DNA of 64,000 nucleotides from Bradyrhizobium sp. WSM1417 (GCF_000515415.1 NZ_KI911783.1:2594392-2658391), one strand, 5' to 3'. Positions 8,339 through 16,993 are shown, counted from the first letter of the stretch. The notes: a model not told the origin generated them from the sequence alone. Numbers and translations: made by a program.

Positions 8339-10480
8339 TCAGATGCTTCCGACGGTTTTCAATCTCGCCCTGGGGTGGATTTCAGCCTGCGACAGCACGG
8401 TCGTCTGGGCCCGGAACCGCTCGACCAGCGAACGCACGAAGGGACGAATTGCCGCAGAGGTGACCAGCACGGGCGCCTCGCCTTCGCGCGCAGCGCGCTC
8501 AAAGGCCTCGCGCACGCCGGTCATGAACTCCGACAGCTTCGAGGGCTGCATCGCGAGGCTGCGCTCCTCGCCCTGACCGATAATGGATTCGGCGAAGGCT
8601 TGTTCCCACCGCGCTGACAGCGCGATCAGCGGCAGGTAGCCGCTGTAAGAGGTGTTCTGCGCACAGATCTGCCGCGCCAGGCGGGCGCGGACGTGCTCGA
8701 CCATAGTGGCGGGATTGCGCGAGAAGGCGAGCGAGTCGGCGATGCCTTCGAGGATGGTCGAGAGGTCGCGGATCGAGATGCGCTCGGCGAGCAGCAGCTG
8801 CAGCACGCGCTGGATGCCGGAGACCGTGACCTGTCCGGGAACGATGTCCTTGACCAGCTCGCCCTGCTCCTTCGGCAGCTCCTTGAGCAGCTTCTGCACC
8901 TCGCCATAGGAGAGCAGGTCCGACATGTTGGCCTTGAGCAGCTCGGTGAGGTGTGTCGAGAGCACGGTCGCGGCGTCGACGACGGTATAGCCTTTGAGCG
9001 AGGCCTCCTCCTTGAGGCTGGCATCGACCCAGGTTGCGGGCAGGCCGAAGGTCGGCTCGGTGGTGTGGATGCCGGGCACCTGCACTTGGCTGCCGCCGGG
9101 GTCCATGACCATGAACTGGCTCGGCCAGATCTTGCCGGTGCCGGCGTCGACCTCCTTGATCTTGATGATGTAGGTGTTGGCTTCGAGCTGGACGTTGTCG
9201 AGGATGCGCACGGCCGGCATCACGAAACCCATCTCGATCGCGAGCGAACGGCGCAGCGCCTTGATCTGCTCGGTGAGGCGGTCGGTGCCGTCGGGGCCGT
9301 TGACCAGCGGCAGCAGGGCATAGCCGAGCTCGATCTTGAGGTCGTCGATCTTCAGCGCCGCGGAGATCGGCTCCTCCGCCGTTGCGGAGCCGGCTGCACC
9401 CGGCGTTCCCGGCGCAGGTGCGGTCTTCGCAACTTCCTCAGCCCTGGCAGTTGCCCGGTTGCGGTTGCGGGCGTGCCAGGCGAGCGCGCCGGCGCCGGAG
9501 CCGAGCGCCAGGAAGGGAAGGGTCGGGATGCCCGGCAGGGCCGCCAGCACCAGCATGACCGCCGCGGACATCGCGAGCGCCTGCGGATATCCGGAGAACT
9601 GCTTCATCAGCGCCTTGTCGGCGGCGCCGGACACGCCGGCCTTGGAGACGAGCAGGCCGGCCGCGGTCGAAACGATCAGCGCCGGCACCTGGGTGACGAG
9701 GCCGTCACCGACGGTCAGCAGCGTATAGCTGCGGCCGGCGTCGGCAAAGGACAGGCCCTGCTGCGCCACGCCGATGATCATGCCGCCGACGACGTTGATG
9801 AAGACGATCAGAAGGCCGGCAATGGCGTCGCCGCGGACGAATTTGGAGGCACCGTCCATGGCGCCGAAGAAGCCGCTCTCGTCCTCCAAATCCTTGCGCC
9901 GCTGCTTGGCCACGGCCTCGTCGATCAGGCCGGCGGAGAGGTCGGCGTCGATCGCCATCTGCTTGCCGGGCATGGCGTCGAGGTGGAAGCGCGCCGCGAC
10001 TTCGGCGATACGGCCCGAACCCTTGGTGATGACGACGAAGTTGACGATGATCAGGATGGCGAAGACGATGATGCCGATGACGAAATTGCCGCCCATCACG
10101 AAGCTGCCGAAGGCTTCGATGACGTGACCGGCGGCATCCGTGCCCTCGTGCCCGTGCGACAGGATCAGGCGGGTCGAGGCCATGTTGAGCGACAGCCGCA
10201 GCATGGTCGAGATCAGCAGGACCGTCGGGAAAGCGGAGAATTCCAGCGGCGCCTGGATGAACAGCGACGTCATCAGGATCAGGATCGAGAGCGTGATCGA
10301 AATCGCCAGGAATAGGTCCAGCACGATCGCGGGCAGGGGAAGGATCAGCACCACCAGGATGGTGAGGACGCCGAGCGCCAGCGCGATATCGCCGCGCTTG
10401 AGGATGTTGCCGATCTCGGCAAGGGTGGGGAAGCCAGCGTTTGTGCTGCCTACGCCCTGTCCCGCGGTGACGTCGACCAT
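8339..10480 (-). CDS. flhA: FlhA, flagellar type III export gate protein
   Basis: 713 aa. The N-terminal half (about 20-330) holds about eight transmembrane helices and the conserved FHIPEP-type loop region (RFHLDAMPGKQMAIDADL). The C-terminal cytosolic domain (about 350-713) docks chaperone-cargo complexes and FliJ. FlhA forms the nonameric export gate and couples proton flow to export. The frame stays open to 10582 (GTG), but ATG at 10480 has GGAGGGG seven bases upstream and gives the usual length. It is a single gene here, away from fliI. A near-consensus CtrA box lies about 170 bp upstream of the start codon. Confidence 0.95.
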   Translation of the reverse strand: MVDVTAGQGVGSTNAGFPTLAEIGNILKRGDIALALGVLTILVVLILPLPAIVLDLFLAISITLSILILMTSLFIQAPLEFSAFPTVLLISTMLRLSLNMASTRLILSHGHEGTDAAGHVIEAFGSFVMGGNFVIGIIVFAILIIVNFVVITKGSGRIAEVAARFHLDAMPGKQMAIDADLSAGLIDEAVAKQRRKDLEDESGFFGAMDGASKFVRGDAIAGLLIVFINVVGGMIIGVAQQGLSFADAGRSYTLLTVGDGLVTQVPALIVSTAAGLLVSKAGVSGAADKALMKQFSGYPQALAMSAAVMLVLAALPGIPTLPFLALGSGAGALAWHARNRNRATARAEEVAKTAPAPGTPGAAGSATAEEPISAALKIDDLKIELGYALLPLVNGPDGTDRLTEQIKALRRSLAIEMGFVMPAVRILDNVQLEANTYIIKIKEVDAGTGKIWPSQFMVMDPGGSQVQVPGIHTTEPTFGLPATWVDASLKEEASLKGYTVVDAATVLSTHLTELLKANMSDLLSYGEVQKLLKELPKEQGELVKDIVPGQVTVSGIQRVLQLLLAERISIRDLSTILEGIADSLAFSRNPATMVEHVRARLARQICAQNTSYSGYLPLIALSARWEQAFAESIIGQGEERSLAMQPSKLSEFMTGVREAFERAAREGEAPVLVTSAAIRPFVRSLVERFRAQTTVLSQAEIHPRARLKTVGSI

Positions 10481-10650
10481 GGTAGCTGCCCCTCCGCGCG
10501 ACTGCCGTCCGCGCGCCCCAAATGTCTGCGCGGCGGCCGAGGGGCCGCCGTTCCGAAGGTGAGGCACCGCACTGGCGTCCACAGGGGATTCCCCGTTCTA
10601 CGCGGCTGACGACACTCGACTCCACTGGGCAATTATTGCCGGGTGTATGG

Positions 10651-10665
10651 TTAGCAAACGGTTAA
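10651..10665 (-). promoter_or_regulatory. Putative CtrA-binding box upstream of flhA
   Basis: Read on the minus strand, TTAACCGTTTGCTAAC matches the CtrA consensus TTAA-N7-TTAA at seven of eight core bases (TTAA at 10662-10665, CTAA at 10651-10654, exact 7-nt spacing). It lies about 171 bp upstream of the flhA start. In Caulobacter the flhA homologue is a CtrA target. Function here is inferred. Confidence 0.5.
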
Positions 10666-10760
10666 TAAAGAGTGCGGCATGGGGGCTGACCGGGGTGTTT
10701 CGGGGCCCGGACGTCATTCCGGGTTCACGCTGTGCGCGCCCCGGAAGGACCAAGACGACC

Positions 10761-11063
10761 CTACTTCGTCTTCTCCATCCGGGTCACCGTATAGCCCGAC
10801 GCCGCCTCCTCGGCTTCGAAGGTCACCTTGTCGCCGACCTTCACCTGCTTGAGCACGGCCGGGTCCTTGACGCGGTAGACCATGGTCATGGGTTCATCCA
10901 TGCCGAGGTTCTTCGCGGGTCCGTGCTTGAGCGTGATCTTGCCGGCGCCCTCGTCGATCTTCTTGACCTCGCCGCTGATCGCGGCGCCCTGGGCCGCCAA
11001 GGCACCTGTGGCAAGGCCGACGGCCAGGGACAGTGCAGCGGCGATGCGGATGATGCGGTTCAT
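10761..11063 (-). CDS. CusF-like periplasmic copper-binding protein
   Basis: 100 aa with a Sec signal peptide (about 1-24, ending ALAAQ) and a small beta-barrel. The metal-site region reads HGPAKNLGMDEPMTMVYRV. His47, Met59 and Met61 match the His/Met ligands of CusF, while the CusF Trp position appears to be Met55. CusF carries Cu(I) in the periplasm to efflux channels. It is the last gene of the copper cluster, 15 bp after the cupredoxin gene, so co-transcription is likely. The Met for Trp change is common in this subfamily and should leave Cu(I)/Ag(I) binding possible. Confidence 0.85.
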   Translation of the reverse strand: MNRIIRIAAALSLAVGLATGALAAQGAAISGEVKKIDEGAGKITLKHGPAKNLGMDEPMTMVYRVKDPAVLKQVKVGDKVTFEAEEAASGYTVTRMEKTK

Positions 11064-11078
11064 GGGAGCCTCCCTTCG

Positions 11079-11534
11079 TTACTTCACGGTGACGTGGCCG
11101 ACCATGCCGTAGTCGCGGTGGTCGGGAATCAGGCAGGAAAATTCGAACGTGCCGGCCTTGCTGAACTTCCAAAGGATCTCGGCTGTCTTGCTCGGCGCGA
11201 GCCTGACACCGTTAGGATCGTCGTGCTCCATGTGCGGATGCTTCTTCATCTCCACCGCATGCGCGAGATTCTCTTTGGTGGTGGCGAGCAGGAATTCATG
11301 GTCCTCCTTGCCGACGTTGCGCAGCACGAAGCGGATCTGCTCGCCGCGTTTGACCTCGATCCTGGCGGGTGCGTAGTCCATCTCGTTCAACAGGATCTCG
11401 ATCTTGCGCGCGGGCTTCTTGGGATCGCCGGGCTCGCCGGCCGAAAAGGTGCCGTGCCCGTGCTGGTCGTGGGCAAAGGCCGGCGCGGTGGAAAGCGCGG
11501 CCAGCGCGAGACCGAGCTTGATCGTCTTCTTCAT
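11079..11534 (-). CDS. Periplasmic cupredoxin (plastocyanin/azurin-like)
   Basis: 151 aa. A signal peptide ends near AFA-HDQ (about residue 21), then a short His-rich stretch, then a cupredoxin fold. The type 1 copper ligands are visible as His79 (EDHEF), Cys134 (FSC), His139 (PDH) and Met144 (GM). It should shuttle electrons or buffer copper in the periplasm. An upstream in-frame start at 11573 exists, but ATG 11534 is preceded by GGAG and gives a proper signal peptide. The multicopper oxidase gene ends 35 bp upstream, within the same operon. Confidence 0.88.
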   Translation of the reverse strand: MKKTIKLGLALAALSTAPAFAHDQHGHGTFSAGEPGDPKKPARKIEILLNEMDYAPARIEVKRGEQIRFVLRNVGKEDHEFLLATTKENLAHAVEMKKHPHMEHDDPNGVRLAPSKTAEILWKFSKAGTFEFSCLIPDHRDYGMVGHVTVK

Positions 11535-11569
11535 TGGTAGCTCCAGTTGGTGGTGGTTCATCGAAACGC

Positions 11570-12907
11570 TCACATCTTCATGTTCTTCATCGACGGTCCG
11601 CCAGGCTGTTGCCGCACCGGCTCCGGGGCCGGCGGCGTGACCTCGTAGGCGACGGTGCCTTGCGGGAATTGGTAGGGGCCGGGATCGCGATAATCGTCGC
11701 GCGCGAGGCCTTCGCGGATCTTCATCACCGTGAACATGCCGCCCATCTCGATCGGGCCGAACTGACCGGTGCCGGTCATCATCGGCAGCGTGTTGTCGGG
11801 CGCGGGCATCTCCATGTTGCCCATCGCCATGCCGGTCGAGCCCATCGCCATGCCGTCAGGCGCGAGCTTGCCAACGGCCCTGGCGAGATCCTTGCGCGAC
11901 ACCCCGATCATGTTGCGCATGTCGTGTCCCATCGCATTCATGGTGTGATGCGACTTGTGGCAGTGGAACGCCCAGTCGCCGGGGTTGTCGGCGAGCACGT
12001 CGAACACCCTGACAGCACCGACCGGCACGTCCGTCGTCGTCTCAGGATACTGCGCGCTCTCCGGAATCCAGCCGCCATCGGTGCAGGTCACCGCAAAGCT
12101 GTGGCCGTGCAAATGGATCGGATGGTTGGTCATGCTGAGATTGCCGATGCGCACGCGCACCTTGTCGCCGAGCCTGACCGGCAGCGGATCGATGCCGGGA
12201 AACACCCGCGCATTCCAGGTCCACATGTTGAAGTCGGTCATCTCGTTGACGCGCGGCAGATAAGTGCCGGGATCGACGCGATAGGTGCTCATGACGAAGA
12301 CGAAGTCGCGGTCCACGGCGCGAAAGCTCGGGTCACGCGGATGCACGACGACCATGCCCATCATGCCCATCGCCATCTGCACCATCTCGTCGGAATGGGG
12401 GTGGTACATGAAGGTCCCGCTCTTCCTCATCTCGAACTCGTAGACGAAGGTTTTTCCCGGCTGGATGTGCGGCTGCGTCAATCCGCCGACACCGTCCATG
12501 CCGCTGGGAATGATCATGCCGTGCCAGTGCACGGTGGTGTATTCGGGCAGTCTGTTGGTCACGAAGACGCGGACCTTGTCCCCCTCGACGGCCTCGATGG
12601 TCGGGCCCGGCGACTGGCCGTTATAGCCCCACAAATTCACCTTCATGCCTTCGGCGAATTCGCGCACCACGGGCTCGGCGACGAGATGGAATTCCTTCCA
12701 GTCGCCGTTCATCCTGAACGGCAGCGACCAGCCGTTCAGCGTGACGACGGGGCGATAGTCCGGCCCACTGACGGGGTGCAGCGGCGGCTGCATCACCACC
12801 TTGTCCATGTGCGGGGCTTCCGGAATGGAGGCGGCCTGCGCGCGGCCGCTGACGACGGATGCGCCGGCGAGCGCGGCGCTACCCAAAAATCCTCGGCGGG
12901 AAAACAT
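11570..12907 (-). CDS. Tat-exported multicopper oxidase with Met-rich tail
   Basis: 445 aa. A twin-arginine signal (SRRGFLGSAALAG, residues 3-15) indicates folded export. Copper motifs appear in order: HWHG (127-130), HPH (169-171), HPIHLHGHSF (262-271) and HCHKSHHTMNAM (315-326), which together supply the type 1, 2 and 3 copper ligands. The tail from about 351 to 445 has 14 Met residues, several as MAM/MEM/MKM repeats. CopA/CueO-type enzymes oxidise Cu(I) to the less toxic Cu(II). ATG 12907 has GGAGG five bases upstream; longer frames to 13249 overlap the neighbouring gene and are shadows. The outer-membrane channel gene lies 13 bp upstream. Confidence 0.92.
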   Translation of the reverse strand: MFSRRGFLGSAALAGASVVSGRAQAASIPEAPHMDKVVMQPPLHPVSGPDYRPVVTLNGWSLPFRMNGDWKEFHLVAEPVVREFAEGMKVNLWGYNGQSPGPTIEAVEGDKVRVFVTNRLPEYTTVHWHGMIIPSGMDGVGGLTQPHIQPGKTFVYEFEMRKSGTFMYHPHSDEMVQMAMGMMGMVVVHPRDPSFRAVDRDFVFVMSTYRVDPGTYLPRVNEMTDFNMWTWNARVFPGIDPLPVRLGDKVRVRIGNLSMTNHPIHLHGHSFAVTCTDGGWIPESAQYPETTTDVPVGAVRVFDVLADNPGDWAFHCHKSHHTMNAMGHDMRNMIGVSRKDLARAVGKLAPDGMAMGSTGMAMGNMEMPAPDNTLPMMTGTGQFGPIEMGGMFTVMKIREGLARDDYRDPGPYQFPQGTVAYEVTPPAPEPVRQQPGGPSMKNMKM

Positions 12908-12920
12908 GATGGCCTCCATG

Positions 12921-14357
12921 TCAGTGACCGCCATCGGCAGGCGCTGCCGCGGCGAGAGTGGTTGAATTGTCGCCGTCAGCAGGCGCGCCGCCGCCATTGA
13001 CGGCGGTCTGCAAGTCGGATTGGGCAAGGAAAAATCTTTGCCTGGCATCGATTGCACCGCGCAGCGACGCGAGCCGCTGCCGCGCCTCGGTGAGCAGCGC
13101 AAAAATATCGACCTGCATGCTGGAGAAGCGGAGCTGCATCTCCTCGGTGATGATTTTTCGCAAGGGGATGATCTCGCGCTGATAGTGGCTGGCAATGTCG
13201 TAGCCGGAGCGATAGATCCGGTAAGCATCGCGCGCCTCGGAGCGTACATTCACGGCGCGCTCGGTCAGCCGATTGAAGGCGAAATTGTAGGTCTCAGCCG
13301 CCTGCCGCACCCGAACCTCGCCGCCGTCGAAGATCGGGATCTGGAACTGCACATCGAAGCCGCGCTCGCGGAATGGCGCGCCTTCCGGATCCCGGGTGCG
13401 GCGAGAGATGCCGGCGAGATCGAGCAGTGTCACGAAGCGCGTCGCCTCGGTGAGGTTCAGCGACTTTGCCAGCGCCGTCAGTTCGAGCCGCGCGATCTGA
13501 AGGTCGATGCGATGGGCGACCGCGTCGGCTTCGATCGACGGCAAAGCCTGCGGCCGGCGCGGCAGCGGCGGCAGTTGACTGGGCAGGCGGAAGTCGAGGC
13601 CGCCGTCCCACAGTCCCATCAGGCGCGCCAGCTTTTCGCGCGCGCTCGTTGCCGTCTGCCGCGCGGTGGCAAGGTCGGCGGTGGTTTCGGCGTAAAACAC
13701 CTGTTCACGGGCCTGATCGAGCTTGTTGATCGAGCCGGTCTCGCCGAGCTTGACCGCGAGTTGTGCGGTCGATTCCGCCGTCGCCTTTGCATCCGTCAGC
13801 AACGCCACCATCTCGTTGCCGCCAACGGCGCGCCAATAAGCTCGGCGGACATCGGCGGCAAGCCGCAACGTCGCCAGGCTAGCTCGCAATTGCGCCTGGC
13901 GAAAACGGTCGCGGGCGATCTCCGAGCGGAACGGCAGCGTGGCGAGCGCGAGGATGTCGCCGACAATTTGACGCTCGATTTCGCTGGCGCCGTTGCCCGA
14001 GATCCGCGAGACCGAGAACACGGGATTGGGCGGCAGGCTCTGCTTGACGAGATCGGTCTCGGCCAGCGCCAGCTCGTTATAGGCGGCCTGAAGCCCCTTG
14101 TTGTTGAGCAGTGCGATCTGCACGGCGGTCTCGGGGTTGAGTGTTCGCGAGAGCAGTTGGCGAATGCAGGCGTCGACCGCACCGGCTCCCTCGGCCGTTC
14201 GCACAAAGGCGACATCCTTTTTGATGGCCTGGCTCGTCAACTCCGAGACGGCATTCATGCCGCTGTCGGGCGAGAAGGCGGCACAGCCCGACAAGCCGAG
14301 CGAGGCAAGAACGAGCAGGCTTGGCACGAGACGGCTTGGCGCGAGACGGTGTGTCAT
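12921..14357 (-). CDS. TolC-family outer membrane lipoprotein channel
   Basis: 478 aa. A lipoprotein signal peptide has the lipobox LSGC (Cys about 25). Two repeated outer-membrane-efflux-protein domains of mainly long helices follow, typical of CusC/CzcC/TolC trimers. These channels usually pair with a periplasmic adaptor and an inner-membrane pump, but no RND pump or adaptor gene lies nearby. The channel may therefore work with a pump encoded elsewhere or have a copper-tolerance role linked to the oxidase. It sits between a small lipoprotein gene (9 bp upstream) and the multicopper oxidase. The C-terminus is Ala/Asp-rich and ends in His. Confidence 0.88.
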   Translation of the reverse strand: MTHRLAPSRLVPSLLVLASLGLSGCAAFSPDSGMNAVSELTSQAIKKDVAFVRTAEGAGAVDACIRQLLSRTLNPETAVQIALLNNKGLQAAYNELALAETDLVKQSLPPNPVFSVSRISGNGASEIERQIVGDILALATLPFRSEIARDRFRQAQLRASLATLRLAADVRRAYWRAVGGNEMVALLTDAKATAESTAQLAVKLGETGSINKLDQAREQVFYAETTADLATARQTATSAREKLARLMGLWDGGLDFRLPSQLPPLPRRPQALPSIEADAVAHRIDLQIARLELTALAKSLNLTEATRFVTLLDLAGISRRTRDPEGAPFRERGFDVQFQIPIFDGGEVRVRQAAETYNFAFNRLTERAVNVRSEARDAYRIYRSGYDIASHYQREIIPLRKIITEEMQLRFSSMQVDIFALLTEARQRLASLRGAIDARQRFFLAQSDLQTAVNGGGAPADGDNSTTLAAAAPADGGH

Positions 14358-14366
14358 GGCGCGCTC

Positions 14367-14651
14367 CTACCGGTCTGGTTTGGGTTGTGGCGCGACGCTC
14401 TCGTTGCGCTCGCGCCATGGTGCCGGCGTCGCGGGCCGCAGGCTGGTGTAGGGCGCAATCGTCGAACGATAGCCGGCGCGCGCGACCTTGGCCGCGGGAT
14501 CGGCAGGATCGGCGCCGGCGACTTGTGTCGTTGCCGGCATGCACCCGGACAACGCCAATGCCGTCGCGGCCAGCAGCGGCCAATTGAATCGAAAATGTCG
14601 TCCCCGCGCCGCGGATGCAGCGGCGGACTTCGCCCCGGAAAGCGTAAGCAT
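14367..14651 (-). CDS. Small lipoprotein of the copper operon
   Basis: 94 aa. The hydrophobic segment WPLLAATALALSGC ends in a clear lipobox (Cys about 37), so the mature protein is a Pro-rich, roughly 57-residue lipoprotein. I recognise no domain. It is packed 9 bp ahead of the TolC-like gene and is probably part of its transcript. A role in the outer-membrane copper complex is inferred from position only. An in-frame start 29 codons upstream (14738) would overlap the neighbouring gene and is not needed. Confidence 0.65.
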   Translation of the reverse strand: MLTLSGAKSAAASAARGRHFRFNWPLLAATALALSGCMPATTQVAGADPADPAAKVARAGYRSTIAPYTSLRPATPAPWRERNESVAPQPKPDR

Positions 14652-14730
14652 GAGTCATTCCTGATCTGTCTGGAGACCACAGGCTCGCGCGCGCGGATGC
14701 GCGCTCGGCCTGACGTCGTCGCGCGTCAGA

Positions 14731-15177
14731 TCAGGCGATGGGAGGGCGGTAGTGCAGGGGCGGCGCCGCGCTGTGCAGGCTGGCCACGATCTCGGGCGAG
14801 CAGGCGGAAACCGGCTGAAGCGGCTTTGCGACGCTGGGCAGGTCCGCTGGCAGCGCGCTCACGCACATCATCGCGCAGCATGGTCCCGCCGTACCCTTGC
14901 CGTCGTGATGATGAGGAGCGGGGGGCGCGTCCTGCGCGGCGGCCTGGTGATGCGCATGCGGCCCGGCGTGGTGATGCGAGGCGCCGTCATGCGTGTGGCC
15001 GGCCTGCATCTGGTGATGCACCGGCACGCGGTCGGCGAGAAGCGCGTCGTCGAGGCACGGTGCTGGAGCGCTACCCCAGGCAAGGCTTGCGGCCGGCGCG
15101 AGCACGCAGAACAGATAGGCGAGGGCAATGAAGCGCCCCACCCTGATCCGCATCGATCGTGTCAATCGCAGCAACAT
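14731..15177 (-). CDS. His-rich, Cys-containing envelope protein
   Basis: 148 aa. The basic N-terminus and hydrophobic segment (about 14-34) look like a signal peptide or membrane anchor. Residues 54-91 hold 13 His, in runs such as HTHDGASHHH and PHAHH. A CCAMMC motif follows at 100-105. Such a mix of His, Cys and Met suggests metal binding, and the gene heads the copper operon. I do not recognise a named domain. Starts at 15177 or 15153 are both possible; 15177 has GGAGAG 12 bases upstream. A role in copper sensing, storage or delivery is inferred. Confidence 0.65.
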   Translation of the reverse strand: MLLRLTRSMRIRVGRFIALAYLFCVLAPAASLAWGSAPAPCLDDALLADRVPVHHQMQAGHTHDGASHHHAGPHAHHQAAAQDAPPAPHHHDGKGTAGPCCAMMCVSALPADLPSVAKPLQPVSACSPEIVASLHSAAPPLHYRPPIA

Positions 15178-15329
15178 TCCGTCGACATGCTCTCCGCGCG
15201 GCAATGTTGCACGCGCTGATTTGCAAAATAATGACAAAACGCGCGTTCGCCAAGCTCCTTCTTACCGCAGTGCACCGTGCATGCCCAATATCGCGCCACA
15301 ATGCTTGACCCTGTAGCGATCCGCGGGCC

Positions 15330-16595
15330 ATGGTCCCGCCCGTGCACGCACCAAATCAATCGGGACAAACACCTGAAGCATTCACCCCTGATTCGCGTCA
15401 GGCCTGGATGCGCCTCGTCATCGCGCTTCTGATCGGCTCGATCGGCGGCGTCGGCATGTGGGCGATCGTCGTCATGATTCCCGCGGTGCAGGCCGAATTC
15501 TCCGCCACGCGCGGCGCGGTGTCGCTGGCTTTCACCCTGATGATGTTCGGTTTCGGGCTTGGCGGCGTCATCGCCGGCAGGATCACCGACCGGTTCGGCA
15601 TCGTGGCGGCGATGGCGATCAGCATCGCCTTCCTCGGCGTCGCCAACGTGCTGGCGGGTCTGTCGACCCAGCTCTGGCAGTTCGTGGCAGCGTATTTCCT
15701 GATCGGGCTCGGCACCTCGGCGACCTTTGCGCCGCTGATGGCGGAGGCCTCGCACTGGTTCGAGCGTTATCGCGGCCTTGCCGTGACCATCGTCGCGAGC
15801 GGCAATTATGTCGCCGGCACGATGTGGCCCCCGCTCGTGAGCACGGGCATGCAGACGATCGGCTGGCGCTTCACTCACATCGGCATCGGCCTCGTCTGCG
15901 TCAGCCTGATGACCATCCTGGTGCTGGTCCTGCGTGCGCAGATGGGCAACGACAAGGTTCACGATCATGCCAATGCAGCGCCGCCGCGGGTCGACCTCAA
16001 GCTCTCCACCAACACGCTGACGGTGCTGCTTTCGATCGCGAGCATCTCCTGCTGCGTCGCCATGGCAATGCCGCAGGTGCATATCGTCGCTTATTGCGGC
16101 GATCTCGGATATGGCGTGGCGCGTGGCGCCGAGATGCTATCGCTGATGATGGCCTGCGGCATCGTCAGCCGGATCGGCTCGGGCTATCTCGCCGACAAGA
16201 TCGGCGGCATCCCCACGCTGCTGATCGGTGCGCTGGCGCAAGGCTTTGCGCTGGTGTTTTACCTGTTCTTCGACAGCCTGACGTCGCTGTATTTGATCTC
16301 CGCGATGTTCGGCCTGTTCCAGGGCGGCATCGTGCCGAGCTACGCCATCATCGTGCGCGAGGCGATGCCTGCGAGCGAGGCCGCAACCCGCGTCGGCATC
16401 GTGATCTTCGCGTCCGTGTTCGGCATGTCGTTCGGCGGCTGGGTCTCGGGCGTCATCTTCGACGCGACAGGTTCCTACGCAGCTGCGTTCGCCAACGGTG
16501 TGGCGTGGAACGCACTCAATATCGGCATCGTCTTGACGCTCCTGATACGCTCGCGGATGAATGCCGTCAGGACCGGCCCGGGTTTTGCGACCTAG
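15330..16595 (+). CDS. MFS transporter (OFA/monocarboxylate type)
   Basis: 421 aa with about 12 transmembrane helices in two six-helix halves and the MFS signature between helices 2 and 3 (GRITDRFG). A polar loop near the middle contains His and Asp residues. The order of motifs resembles the oxalate/formate antiporter and monocarboxylate porter families, so an organic acid is the likeliest substrate, but sequence alone cannot say which. It faces away from the copper operon, and its stop codon overlaps that of the next gene on the opposite strand. A later ATG at 15408 would omit 26 polar residues. Confidence 0.82.
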   Translation: MVPPVHAPNQSGQTPEAFTPDSRQAWMRLVIALLIGSIGGVGMWAIVVMIPAVQAEFSATRGAVSLAFTLMMFGFGLGGVIAGRITDRFGIVAAMAISIAFLGVANVLAGLSTQLWQFVAAYFLIGLGTSATFAPLMAEASHWFERYRGLAVTIVASGNYVAGTMWPPLVSTGMQTIGWRFTHIGIGLVCVSLMTILVLVLRAQMGNDKVHDHANAAPPRVDLKLSTNTLTVLLSIASISCCVAMAMPQVHIVAYCGDLGYGVARGAEMLSLMMACGIVSRIGSGYLADKIGGIPTLLIGALAQGFALVFYLFFDSLTSLYLISAMFGLFQGGIVPSYAIIVREAMPASEAATRVGIVIFASVFGMSFGGWVSGVIFDATGSYAAAFANGVAWNALNIGIVLTLLIRSRMNAVRTGPGFAT

Positions 16596-16993
16596 ACGGC
16601 CTGTCCCGCCTTCAGCAGCGAACACCCCGTGATCTTGTAGCTGCCGTCCGCTTGCTGCTCGAGCGTGTAGAGCGCTTCCCAAGCCTCGCCATTGGCATCG
16701 ATGATATGGACGTGCTGGGCAATGCGGCTGCCCTCGCTCTTGCTGTCGCCAAATTCAAAGCTCTTGTGCCGGTAGACCGGCGGGTAGCCGTTTTGCACCA
16801 TGGACATGAAGATGTCGGGCGCGGGGAAGATCTCCCGGATCGCCGGTGCGGCGTAGGAATAGGCCGCGCGCGCGTCGTCGCGGCCGAATGCCTGCTCCTG
16901 GGCGCGGATGATATCCTGTGCCGTCCCGACATCGTCGGCGCGTGCGGAAGCGACAGCCAGCAGCGCAAAAATCAGGACGAGGAGCACACGCAT
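16592..16993 (-). CDS. Secreted DUF4864 family protein
   Basis: 133 aa. A signal peptide (about 1-19, ending ASARA) is followed by a compact domain whose core (IIRAQEQAFGRDDARAAYSY, then a PPVYRHKSFEFGD segment) matches the DUF4864 family, an NTF2-like fold of unknown function. The start at 16993 gives a clean signal peptide; the frame runs back to 17038. It converges with the MFS gene and shares the tetramer CTAG (16592-16595) as stop codon on both strands. A role in the periplasm is inferred. Confidence 0.75.
   Translation of the reverse strand: MRVLLVLIFALLAVASARADDVGTAQDIIRAQEQAFGRDDARAAYSYAAPAIREIFPAPDIFMSMVQNGYPPVYRHKSFEFGDSKSEGSRIAQHVHIIDANGEAWEALYTLEQQADGSYKITGCSLLKAGQAV

Noticed and set aside
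10716..10746. Full copy of the 'gtcattccggg' repeat
   Set aside because: Only the short TTCCGG/CCGGAA arms are present and the long arms seen at 26855-26961 are missing, so at best a degenerate relic.
12908..13249. N-terminal extension of the multicopper oxidase
   Set aside because: The upstream frame overlaps the TolC-like gene and lacks homology. The twin-arginine leader with GGAGG at 12907 is clearly the true start.
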